A stretch of 64,000 bases of DNA, taken from assembly GCA_015478675.1 (NCBI GenBank), contig JADMIH010000002.1, positions 1 through 64,000 of the forward strand, given 5' to 3'. Position 1 is the stretch's first letter; the number at the start of each line of letters is the position of its first letter. Below the pieces are notes generated by a model, which saw only the letters and a program-made list of their open reading frames with translations, did no database searches and was not told where the DNA came from. The position numbers were made by a program, and so were the translations under genes. Below, in pieces: positions 1-8,040 of the stretch. The stretch comes from Chloroflexota bacterium. GTDB lineage: Bacteria; Chloroflexota; Chloroflexia; QHBQ01; JADMIH01.

Positions 1-590
1 GAAGACGGTAGATCGGCACCAGCAGGCGTTGCGCAGGATGCTCATGGGCTTACGCTAACCTCAACCTCAGGCGCTCGATGTGGCAGTCTCCGTCCTTCGT
101 CCTTCGCGCCGTTGAGGTACCGTCTCACCGTTTGCGCCTCGCCTGGACTTCTCGTTTCTTGTGCTCACGAAGCGGCCTCCAACTGGCTGATTCTCTCTCT
201 TAATCGAGCTAGCTCACCCCTCCGTTGGAGGCCAACTGATTCACCTTGTGCTAAGTGGATATGTCCCCTGGTTACAAAGATGCTCCTTCTTCCTTGAAGA
301 GACCAGGCCCGTCACCTTCCTTCATCGGCATGGACGGAGATTTCATCGATGCAACTGCACTACCGAGTAGCGGCTTAGGGAGACAGTATCCGGTGGCACA
401 TTAGAGTACAATGCAGGAGGGGAGTATGACTGCAGCGCATAACCTTCTTTCGGCTCGAATTCGTGGCAGATCGATGCCTGCTTACGCCAACTGTGGCGGG
501 ATCTAGAGGTACAGTTAGATGGACAGGCTGTCCGTTGAGTTGTCCACTTACTTGTCCAGTTAGCTGTCCACCTTTCAGGGCGTATCAGGA
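1..590. other. Non-coding or unassigned left edge
   Basis: I see no convincing long gene here. A 26-codon plus-strand ORF (426-506) has a good AGGAGG and a possible TACAAT box upstream, but no recognisable product. On the minus strand an ATG at 45 could open a gene that leaves the window to the left; only 15 codons are visible. The strongest feature is the 12-bp repeat array at 529-570. Confidence 0.4.
529..570. repeat. Four 12-bp direct repeats with TGTCC core
   Basis: TGTCC(A/G) starts at 529, 541, 553 and 565, an exact 12-bp period, with a T- and A-rich partial match between cores. An inverted copy of the core (ATGGACAG) sits just upstream at 519-526. The array lies about 20 bp beyond the stop codon of the replication-relaxation gene. 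Iterated sites next to a replication or mobilisation gene are typical of iterons or of a relaxosome (oriT) site; which it is cannot be told from sequence alone. Confidence 0.55.
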
Positions 591-2303
591 TCAGGGTGTA
601 CCGATAGTTGTTGCAGGTTTTGCAGGTGCTGCTCTAGACGTGCCGGTAAAGATCCCGGCCGTTCGCCTCCTCTCCGTTCTCATGACTACTCCGACCCTCA
701 GAGCCTCTCCCAGCGTCATCCAGGCGGGCGCGCCTGCGGCCATCACATCCAGCCAGCAGGGCTGCTCAATCAGTGCCCGTCTATCTCCCCTGCCGCTCCT
801 GCCATGTGCACCATATACCCTGGCGAGGGTTTGCAGGCTGGTCATGAGGACGGAAGTCTCCTTACTACTATGGAAATAGTGAGTGCGCCAGATTTTGGCG
901 AGAGCATCTATTTGGAGAGCCGTGCGGGTTACCACCAGCAGGCGCGGCCCGATGCCGAACGCGCCGGTCCAGGCCAGCTCGTTTGTACGGATCAGCCGGT
1001 TGTAGGCGGTGATCTTGTTGATCACATCTTTGGAATTATTGGCCCCGGTCTCCATCTCCAGCAGGAGCGCCCTGTAATAGGTCTCCTGGTGGTTCCTGGC
1101 GGCGAGTTTCTCGCTGACGGCCATAGCCGCGCCATATGGGGGGTCAGACAGAATCGCAGGCTCCCAACTCTCCGAAGCAGGATTCCATCGAGGGCTCGGT
1201 GAACGATCATCATGGCCAGGTCGTATGGCGTGCGGTGCTCCGTGTGCTGCGCCTACGCTGCCAACCGGGGGCTCCTGGGGATCCGGGGGAAGAGCCGCCT
1301 GCTCACCCATCTCGCGAATAGCCAGTATGAATGTGGCATCAGGCTGCAGAAGCACTCTATCTCTAACCTTTGCCCGCTCCTGACCGGACATAGAACCGGG
1401 ATAACCCGGCGAGCCGAGGGCGCCTAAGGAATCAGCGGCCATCATCGAGTCGGCGGCCTCTCGCGCACCTCGCTGCGTAAGCAAGGAAGCACGCTCGTTG
1501 CGCAAGCCCAGGGAAAGGCGATATCGCCAGAGGTCTTCCGAGGGGGATACCAGGTTCAGCTCATGCGTAGCGCGAGAAGCCGCAAGCAGGTAGCTCCATA
1601 CCTCACTGATGCCGAGATTATGTGCAAAGCGAGAAGTTATCAGCGCAACAGTCGAAGGGCGCCAGTTGCGTAGCTCATAATCATGGTGAGTGGACAGATG
1701 GTAAGCGCCGTTCCAATCGAGGATGTAGGCTGGGTTCCTGGGCGGCGGGCGATGGCCCACTGCACGCCGAATCTGAGCGGGATCGGCGCCTATATTGGCC
1801 AGGAAGCGCCTTCGAACCAGAGGCTGAAGCGTTTCGTATGCCGAGCGCGTGGTATTGAAGAAGGCTCTGGCTAGCTGCTCGGCGGTGACCACGCCAAGCT
1901 GCTCGACAAACTTCATGGCGGCAATCTCTCTATCTGTGAGCCCGTCGCTCAACAGGAGCGCAGCCGCCGGGCCGACGGCAACACTGGACCCCGGGCGCTG
2001 GCGTAGCAGATAGCCCCGGCGGTCCGTGATGTTGCTGACAAAACTGTCCACGTCAGCTTCAAAGTGACGGCGCCCTGATGGCGAAGGAGAGGAAGCATCG
2101 GAAGTCTGGGGAGCAAGAGCTGCCGGAAAATCGTCTCTTTCCTCCGCTCCTTCCACTCGGCTTGCCGCCGGTAGCTCCTGGGCCTGGGATGGGACCCTGG
2201 GCGGAGTGTGCACAGTAGGCATACCATGCATACCGTGCATAGGATGACCTGTACCCTCACCCTCCGTGTCGAAATCGCCGAATATGCCATTGTCATCTGC
2301 CAT
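591..2303 (-). CDS. Replication-relaxation family protein
   Basis: The roughly 570-residue product starts MADDNGIFGDFD. An upstream GTG at 2417 is in frame, but the ATG at 2303 has a GGAGA/GAGAGG ribosome site and avoids overlap with the preceding gene. After a disordered, His-Met-Gly-rich N-terminus comes a winged-helix region (GLTDREIAAMKFVEQLGVVTAEQLARAFF), then a domain containing LLQPDATFIL and LLEMETG. That winged helix plus PDxxF...E layout is what I know from the Replic_Relax family (PF13814) of Gram-positive plasmids and conjugative elements, whose members act in plasmid replication or DNA nicking. It is the last gene of the operon that begins with the coupling ATPase at 7583. Low-complexity Gly/Ser insertions resemble those of its neighbours. 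The family call is by motif recognition; nickase activity is inference. Confidence 0.72.
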   Translation of the reverse strand: MADDNGIFGDFDTEGEGTGHPMHGMHGMPTVHTPPRVPSQAQELPAASRVEGAEERDDFPAALAPQTSDASSPSPSGRRHFEADVDSFVSNITDRRGYLLRQRPGSSVAVGPAAALLLSDGLTDREIAAMKFVEQLGVVTAEQLARAFFNTTRSAYETLQPLVRRRFLANIGADPAQIRRAVGHRPPPRNPAYILDWNGAYHLSTHHDYELRNWRPSTVALITSRFAHNLGISEVWSYLLAASRATHELNLVSPSEDLWRYRLSLGLRNERASLLTQRGAREAADSMMAADSLGALGSPGYPGSMSGQERAKVRDRVLLQPDATFILAIREMGEQAALPPDPQEPPVGSVGAAHGAPHAIRPGHDDRSPSPRWNPASESWEPAILSDPPYGAAMAVSEKLAARNHQETYYRALLLEMETGANNSKDVINKITAYNRLIRTNELAWTGAFGIGPRLLVVTRTALQIDALAKIWRTHYFHSSKETSVLMTSLQTLARVYGAHGRSGRGDRRALIEQPCWLDVMAAGAPAWMTLGEALRVGVVMRTERRRTAGIFTGTSRAAPAKPATTIGTP

Positions 2304-2343
2304 GGTAGGGCCTCTCTTTCTCCATTCATTCCCATTAGCCCCG

Positions 2344-3687
2344 TTAGTCCCGGCCTGGACCTGCCGGGCCGGATGCAAGTGCATCAGTGAGTAACATCGT
2401 ACCCGGCACCGGACCACCTGTCTCTGCTCCGGCCGCTACCAGCGCCCTCCACAGGTTCAGGCGGTCCGCCTGCCCGACCCGCCACCTACGCCTCCCCAGC
2501 GTTTTGCAGAACTCTGCAACAAGTAGCGCGGCACGATCCGGGCAGTCACTGTCTATGACTACAGGGCGCTCGCTTCCTCCATACTCGCTCACACCTCTGG
2601 CTCCCGCCAGACCGGCATGGGTCGCCTCGACTGTCGCGGACACCTCGAACCCGTCTAATGTACCGGGTCTATTGATATATTCGCCGCGAGGTCCCTGAAG
2701 CCCGCGGTCCCTGCGATCTCTGCGGCCACACAAAAGCAGTGCGTTCCACCTCAGCGTTCGCGAATGGAGATAAGGGTCCTCAGGCATTTGAGCAGGAAAC
2801 GGAACTACAGCTCGACAGCGCCAGTCTGAAGCAGCCAGCGCTTGGCCCAGAAGCAGCCAGGCAGAGGCCAGTAGATGCTGGTACGCGAGCACGCATGTCC
2901 CGCTGCTTGTCACGATAGAACTGAACTGCTCGAATACCCGCTTCAAATGTTTGTGTTGTAGAACCTTCCCTCGGATGGACTCCGCTGTATCCAGGATAGC
3001 ACCGTCAGGGCTCATAGCCACCGTACCGTCGGCACCTTCTGCCCCCTTCGTTCCCCCAACACAGCTCGCACCTTCGGAATGCCGAGGGCCAGCGTCTTTC
3101 ACCAGGTCACCAACCATTCCTCCGGCCCGTGCTCCAATCGGGCCGGCGCTCTCTCCATTCTGTCCATTCTGTCCACTTAGAAGCTCCGGATGTATTCTGT
3201 TTAGCCAGCCTGAGTCACACACCAGCAGATCCACGGATCCATGCGGTACCATATCGATATTGAACTCGTACCGTGCATTTCCGGCAGGCAACTGAGGCCA
3301 TGGAGGCGTCCGCCTTCCTGAATGACTCATGAACTGCATAGCGCTGGCGGACCTGCCGCCTTGCTTGAGCATTTCGTCCGCCATGCCAGACAGGTCTAAT
3401 ACCGCAGTGCCCGTAGACCCCGTAGACCCCGTAGACCCCCTAGTGCCACCCGATCGATTCGCCGGTGGTACGTAGCTCTCGAGGAAACCCAACAATTCGC
3501 CGCGCCTCAACAGTGGGCCTGCAATCGGGGTGCGCCTAGGACGCCCAGGCGCACCCAAAGATCTCCTGTCTTTAGATGTGGCTGTGCTCTCGTCGCAGTG
3601 CGGATCGCTTAGCTCCCAGACAGGCAGGTCCGGCACCTCTCCGGTCACCGACGAGGTCATGAAAGCTGACCCCCTGAAATCGTTCAT
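2344..3687 (-). CDS. Methyltransferase-fold protein lacking the catalytic motif
   Basis: The product is about 447 residues. The ATG at 3687 (MNDFRG) is chosen because GGGAGG sits 8 nt before it. The segment VDLLVCDSGWLNRIHPELL occupies the place of the VDL(I/V)VTDPPY motif IV of N6-adenine DNA methylases, and a later stretch (LAYQHLLASAWLLLGQALAASDWRCRAVVPFP) matches the strand-helix pattern that follows in DUF1156-type methylases. The catalytic DPPY is replaced by DSGW, so methyl transfer is unlikely. It sits between the coupling ATPase and the replication-relaxation protein in one operon, 40-65 bp apart. It may be a DNA-binding or structural derivative; that is inference. A Gly-Ser-Thr repeat (around 3411-3442) and a Gly/Ala-rich insert break up the fold. 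An unrelated Rossmann-like protein remains possible. Confidence 0.5.
   Translation of the reverse strand: MNDFRGSAFMTSSVTGEVPDLPVWELSDPHCDESTATSKDRRSLGAPGRPRRTPIAGPLLRRGELLGFLESYVPPANRSGGTRGSTGSTGSTGTAVLDLSGMADEMLKQGGRSASAMQFMSHSGRRTPPWPQLPAGNARYEFNIDMVPHGSVDLLVCDSGWLNRIHPELLSGQNGQNGESAGPIGARAGGMVGDLVKDAGPRHSEGASCVGGTKGAEGADGTVAMSPDGAILDTAESIRGKVLQHKHLKRVFEQFSSIVTSSGTCVLAYQHLLASAWLLLGQALAASDWRCRAVVPFPAQMPEDPYLHSRTLRWNALLLCGRRDRRDRGLQGPRGEYINRPGTLDGFEVSATVEATHAGLAGARGVSEYGGSERPVVIDSDCPDRAALLVAEFCKTLGRRRWRVGQADRLNLWRALVAAGAETGGPVPGTMLLTDALASGPAGPGRD
3411..3442 (-). repeat. In-frame 9-bp tandem repeat coding Gly-Ser-Thr
   Basis: GTAGACCCC is repeated four times within the methyltransferase-like gene, giving repeated Gly-Ser-Thr on the minus strand. 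Units are multiples of three, so copy change alters linker length without a frameshift. Confidence 0.8.
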
Positions 3688-3749
3688 TTTCCGGCCTCCC
3701 AGCGATACTCTACACTCACCCATTTGCCCTGACCACCCAGGCCATTTCG

Positions 3750-6700
3750 CTATTCGTCGGGTGCCGTTTTGCCCTCGACCTGGGCATCGTGTACGTCTAC
3801 AACTGTAAGCGTAGGCGCCAGGCTATACTGGCGGGTACCCTTTGGGTAGTGCGGCGGTACCCCCATCCCCTCTGTCTCCGCCTTCCCTGCAATCCCGGCA
3901 GACCTTGCTGCGCTACCGGCCGTGACTACGCCAGGCTCATCCGCTCCATCTGCTCCGTCGCGTAACGTCGCGAGTATCAGGGCTTCGACCTCAACGCAAG
4001 GTGTGCCCCAACGCAGTGACGACAGACGCTCAATGCGTTCTCGCTTATCCGGGATAATCTCCGGGTGGGCCAGGATACGTTCCCGTTCCATTTTGTCGAG
4101 CACGCGCCGCCTGGCCCGTCGGTATAGTTCCAGGTCACCGGCGCTCAGCAGGCTCAGCGCTTGCACAGCCGCGCTGTCCCCCTCCTCGGCGGGCCAGTAT
4201 AGCTCCTTCGCCAGCTTCAGTATCCGGGCGCGTCGAGCTTCTTCCCCCTCTCCGGGTTCGCGGCGTACTAATGCCCGAACCTCTTCCGGTGCGTGCGCTG
4301 CTCGCAGTTTCTCCCGCGCCCTCTCTCGTTCCTCCCGCTCGTAACACTCACTCTGCTTGTCACTCTGCTTGCTGCTGCCGCTCCGCTGTCCGGGGTTCGC
4401 TGCCGGCAGTGGGGGAGGGAGAGGTCGCGCCGAATATACTCCCGTCTGGGTGTTGCCCACTATAGTGCGCTGGTAGGTGTGATAGGGCGGCAAGTTCTGG
4501 AAGTCCTCAGCTCTCAAACCCTCCAGGTAGCCTGCGAACAGTCGGGCGTCATCCGCCTGCAGCCCGAACAGCACCCAGGTCTGCACGTTCTTCAGGATCG
4601 CGCTCAATACCTCTCGCGGCAGTTGCTCGGTAAACTGGTGGGCGAGCATCAGCCCGAGGCGGTAGCCTCTGGCCATCGAGAGCATCCTCTCTACATCCGC
4701 TTTGGCCGTGTCCACGAAGTTCTGAAACTCGTCCACCACCAGCAGGTAGTCGCGTCGCTGCTCCTGCGGTATCGACTGCCTGCCGAAGGCACCGCCGAGA
4801 AAACCGTTCAGTATCAGCGCTCCCAGGAAGGGCTGGTCTTCTCCCAATCTGGGACTTACACGACCCACGAATATGGTGCCTCTATCCATAACGTCCTGGA
4901 AGTTGACCGTGCTATAGGGCTGCAGTATCACGTGCCGCACGTCGTTGTTCACGTACCTGTCCACCCGGGTGAGCACGTTCTGCATCGAGGTGCGCTGCTG
5001 CGAACTCATGGACGCCACCTGGTTCTGCCAGAAGTCCCTCACCAGCTGGTTGCGTATCTTAGCTACCAGTCCTGCCCTGTATTCGTTGCCTCCCTTGCCA
5101 TCATCTTGCAACCAGCGCCACAGGTTGAGCATGGTGGGGACAGGCTCGGCTTCTAGCACCGCCAGTATGGTGTTGCGCAGAAAGCGCTGCATCAGCACCG
5201 CCTGGTCCCAGTTCGCCCCCATCATCTTCTTCATGAGGCCCATCGTCAGGGACTCGACCTGCTCCGCCCCAAGTTGGGCTGCTACGCGCCCGTCCAGCGG
5301 ATTGATGCCGATAGATCGGCCGCCACGTCCTCCTTTCCCTCCTCCCCCACCAGGTGCCATCCGGCGGCTCTCCGGATCAAAAGCCAGTACCTCTCCTTCC
5401 AGCTCGGTCGGCACCAACCGGAGCACCTCCTCGTAGCTGTCGCCTTTGCCGTCGAGAATGCCTACACCTCCGCCCGACGCCATGTACTGCACGATCATGT
5501 TGTACAGGAACACGCTCTTGCCGGAGCCCATTGGCCCGAAGACGTAGGAGCCCCGTCTCAGGTCCTGCGGGGTAGTTCCCACTCCTCGCGCGCCACGAGG
5601 CAGCACGGTCCTCTGGACAATTGGGTACCCTTTCGCGTGCCCAGCCTCAGAGAGGTCCGGAGGCGGCAGGTCCTCGTCAGTAATACCCAGCACTATGCGC
5701 TCACCCCTCGCCATCTGAGCGGGTGTGACGCGGGCGTAGGCCGGTGGCGGAATCTGCTTGTATGTGCCCCACCGCAGCGTGGAGAGACCTTCAAGACCTT
5801 GATGTGGGAAGTGATATATGGCAGAGAGTTCAGCCATGTTGAGGATGCAGGGTCTACCCATCCTCATGAAGGGCAACATCCGGGGCAGGCACACCCCCTC
5901 TCTGGGCCATCGGCCCAACACGGGCGCCGCCCGCCTCGCGACCTGCATTGGGCTTTGCCCAGGATCCCGATGTCGGACCAGCGGGTTGGCTACATCACCG
6001 CGGGCGCCAGTGTTTCCAGCGGTGTCTGCATGGTCCGACATCGCCTTCAGTCTGGAGGACGTTGGGGATGGAGGATCCGGCAGCAGTTGAGGGGCACGTA
6101 GATCAGCATATGCCTTGCGTACCAGCCGTAGGCCCTGGCGTACGCCTGCGGTGGCGCGATCGTATTGGCTAAAGGTGCGCAACAGGGACGCCAGGCGGGC
6201 CTCGGCTCTGCTAGCTGGCGCTGCCCCTGCTGCCCCGATCATCCTCGCCGCCCTTTCCGCACTTTCCGTTGCAACCAACCTGATCAGCACGTCGTAACCG
6301 TACCGATCCGCCTTTTCCTCAAGCGCCAGCACGCGCGCTTCGTGCTGAGGGCCCAGCGCTTTCTTGCCGAATTGCATCTCAAGGTCACGCAGCCGTGCAA
6401 GTTCCTGGTTGACAACTTGCTGGGTTCGCCCTGCGGTCTCCGGCCGAGCCGCGGTCACTACCTGCATGCCGAGGAGCGGCACCACTTCATCTGAACCCAG
6501 CATGCCGATTACTGCGGCCAGAGGGTCGGAGCCTGCTCCTGGTGACCCCGGGCGATTACCGGCTCGGCTGCCGGTGAGCAGCCGCTCGTCGGAGGCTCCC
6601 GAGCTGATGGGATAACGGCTATCGGCCACCAAACCGAGTTCGTACCAGACCATCGACGCTCCTGAGGCCCCGGATACTCCGGGTACTCCGGGTACTCCCG

Positions 6701-7583
6701 GTACTTTGGGTACTCCCGCAAGTTCGGTCAAACTCCTTTCGAGCGGATCCTCCACCCACCGCACGCGGCAGCCAGGATAATGCGCCATAATCAGTTGGCG
6801 GACCTCCTCTATGAGGCGGCTGTCTTCGCTGCCGACCCTTCTTCCCTCTTGTCCCTTGCCCGGGCTGGTCATCCTCGGGCACCAGATGTAGAAACACACC
6901 TTCCCATCGGTGTGAGGGGTACTCCACATCTCCAGGCTAAGTGCCAGCCGTTCAGCTTCCACCTTCCCGGTGCCGCTACCAACTTTCACAGCGCGGTCGC
7001 TATTCACAGTACTGCTTGCGTTACCGCTTGTATTGCTACCATGACTGCCATGACTGCCATGACTGCCGCGGCTGCTACGCGATAGGTCGCTCAGGAAGGT
7101 CCACAGCTGCCCGAACATGTCTGCGGCTGCTCGCGCATCCGCCTTACTGCCGGTAGGCACGAGTACCTCCAGCACGCACCCTCCCTGCAGGCGCTCCTCA
7201 CGCGCCTCCCACATCCAGTCGCGAGTATATCTGCGCCACACCCACAGGGCATAGCTTACATAGAGGGAGAGCGCGCCAGTCGATGCGTACAAGGCAACCT
7301 GCCCCCATCTCCCCAGTTCGTGTAGCCAGGTAAGGCCGCCCTGCCCTTCGAGGCCGGTTCGTGGAGGGGAAGCTGCATTGGCAGCGTTATGCAGGGCACC
7401 CCATGCAGCTTCCCAGGATGAGGGATGAAGAGCATGCCAGGCGAACAGGGCCCAGCCAGCGAGCCATATGCCCAGCAGCCAGGCTATCGGTCTGCTTCGC
7501 ATGCTTCTCAGCAGCACATCGAGCCACATCCATGTCGTTTGCGGTGATGCCGTGTACTTGCTCGTGGTACTCATTCTTCTCAT
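3750..7583 (-). CDS. Type IV coupling ATPase (VirD4/TraG-like)
   Basis: This 1277-residue membrane ATPase is the first gene of transfer operon A. Two hydrophobic segments lie near residues 34-55 and 95-115. The motor domain has Walker A GPMGSGKS, followed by GILDGKGDSYEE, and Walker B LLVVDEFQNFVD, then LAHQFTEQLPREVLSAILKNVQTWVLFGL, the signature C-terminal part of TraD/VirD4/HerA-type conjugation ATPases. Such proteins bring the relaxed DNA complex to the secretion channel and pump it. It is longer than usual, owing to an N-terminal regulatory region and Gly/Ser- and Val-Pro-Gly-rich insertions. The start has AGGTGG just upstream; an alternative ATG is at 7574. A SARP-type promoter lies at 7751-7784, giving a leader of roughly 160 nt. 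Confidence 0.9.
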   Translation of the reverse strand: MRRMSTTSKYTASPQTTWMWLDVLLRSMRSRPIAWLLGIWLAGWALFAWHALHPSSWEAAWGALHNAANAASPPRTGLEGQGGLTWLHELGRWGQVALYASTGALSLYVSYALWVWRRYTRDWMWEAREERLQGGCVLEVLVPTGSKADARAAADMFGQLWTFLSDLSRSSRGSHGSHGSHGSNTSGNASSTVNSDRAVKVGSGTGKVEAERLALSLEMWSTPHTDGKVCFYIWCPRMTSPGKGQEGRRVGSEDSRLIEEVRQLIMAHYPGCRVRWVEDPLERSLTELAGVPKVPGVPGVPGVSGASGASMVWYELGLVADSRYPISSGASDERLLTGSRAGNRPGSPGAGSDPLAAVIGMLGSDEVVPLLGMQVVTAARPETAGRTQQVVNQELARLRDLEMQFGKKALGPQHEARVLALEEKADRYGYDVLIRLVATESAERAARMIGAAGAAPASRAEARLASLLRTFSQYDRATAGVRQGLRLVRKAYADLRAPQLLPDPPSPTSSRLKAMSDHADTAGNTGARGDVANPLVRHRDPGQSPMQVARRAAPVLGRWPREGVCLPRMLPFMRMGRPCILNMAELSAIYHFPHQGLEGLSTLRWGTYKQIPPPAYARVTPAQMARGERIVLGITDEDLPPPDLSEAGHAKGYPIVQRTVLPRGARGVGTTPQDLRRGSYVFGPMGSGKSVFLYNMIVQYMASGGGVGILDGKGDSYEEVLRLVPTELEGEVLAFDPESRRMAPGGGGGKGGRGGRSIGINPLDGRVAAQLGAEQVESLTMGLMKKMMGANWDQAVLMQRFLRNTILAVLEAEPVPTMLNLWRWLQDDGKGGNEYRAGLVAKIRNQLVRDFWQNQVASMSSQQRTSMQNVLTRVDRYVNNDVRHVILQPYSTVNFQDVMDRGTIFVGRVSPRLGEDQPFLGALILNGFLGGAFGRQSIPQEQRRDYLLVVDEFQNFVDTAKADVERMLSMARGYRLGLMLAHQFTEQLPREVLSAILKNVQTWVLFGLQADDARLFAGYLEGLRAEDFQNLPPYHTYQRTIVGNTQTGVYSARPLPPPLPAANPGQRSGSSKQSDKQSECYEREERERAREKLRAAHAPEEVRALVRREPGEGEEARRARILKLAKELYWPAEEGDSAAVQALSLLSAGDLELYRRARRRVLDKMERERILAHPEIIPDKRERIERLSSLRWGTPCVEVEALILATLRDGADGADEPGVVTAGSAARSAGIAGKAETEGMGVPPHYPKGTRQYSLAPTLTVVDVHDAQVEGKTAPDE
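6661..6715 (-). repeat. In-frame 9-bp repeats coding Val-Pro-Gly
   Basis: Degenerate copies of a GGGTACTCC unit inside the coupling ATPase gene encode repeated Val-Pro-Gly (VPGVPGVPGVSG). Confidence 0.75.
7038..7071 (-). repeat. In-frame 9-bp repeats coding Gly-Ser-His
   Basis: Three near-perfect copies of a CATGACTGC unit in the coupling ATPase gene encode (Gly-Ser-His)n in the linker that follows the N-terminal membrane region. Confidence 0.8.
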
Positions 7584-7750
7584 ACTGCCACCTGCACTCT
7601 TTAGATGTATAGCCTTTGGTGCCCCCGCCTCCCCACCCCAACTCTACCGATTGTGGAGAGGATTGCGGAATGCCTTGGGAAATCAAGTTGACTTTTGGAA
7701 CCGCGTTGTGAGCAGCGCAAAACCTGGCCGTTGCCGCCCGTATCAAATCA

Positions 7751-7784
7751 ACCGTAGCCTAAAAGGCGTCACGCACTCGTCACA
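7751..7784 (-). promoter_or_regulatory. SARP-type promoter of transfer operon A
   Basis: Read on the minus strand: GTGACG, 5 bp, GTGACG (start-to-start 11 bp; 19-bp core at 7766-7784), then exactly 10 bp, then TACGGT as -10 (7756-7751). The same spacing occurs at 47551-47584, 62040-62073 and 36123-36155. There is no good -35 hexamer; the repeats occupy its place, as at SARP-activated promoters. Confidence 0.75.
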
Positions 7785-8040
7785 GCCTGAAAGTGATAGA
7801 CCCGATCATTTGAAGCCGGAAGCCAATACCGCAACGCGGCGGGACAGTGGGCTAGGAAGTGAGGGTAGACCTCAAGATCGCGCTACAAGCCCCTAGAATG
7901 GCTTGAGAGGCCCATTCTGTGGTACTCCACTCCTAGGACACCACTTGGCCCCTCCAAACCGAGCAGGCGGAGTACGCTTACGGTTAGAGTCCGGTACTAG
8001 CGAAGCAGATTCTTGTGGGGAGATCCGGAGGGGGCCTATA
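7785..8040. other. Intergenic, no gene seen
   Basis: Between the operon A promoter and the 3' end of the kinase gene. Short ORFs on both strands lack ribosome sites and recognisable products. Confidence 0.5.

Noticed and set aside
463..879. 138-codon plus-strand ORF near the left edge
   Set aside because: Overlaps the repeat array and the 3' end of the replication-relaxation gene; no ribosome site or family.
2304..2417. GTG start of the replication-relaxation gene at 2417
   Set aside because: Overlaps the preceding gene and has a poor ribosome site compared with the ATG at 2303.
4293..5156. 287-codon plus-strand ORF inside the coupling ATPase
   Set aside because: Antisense to the Walker motifs of the coupling ATPase; no motif of its own.
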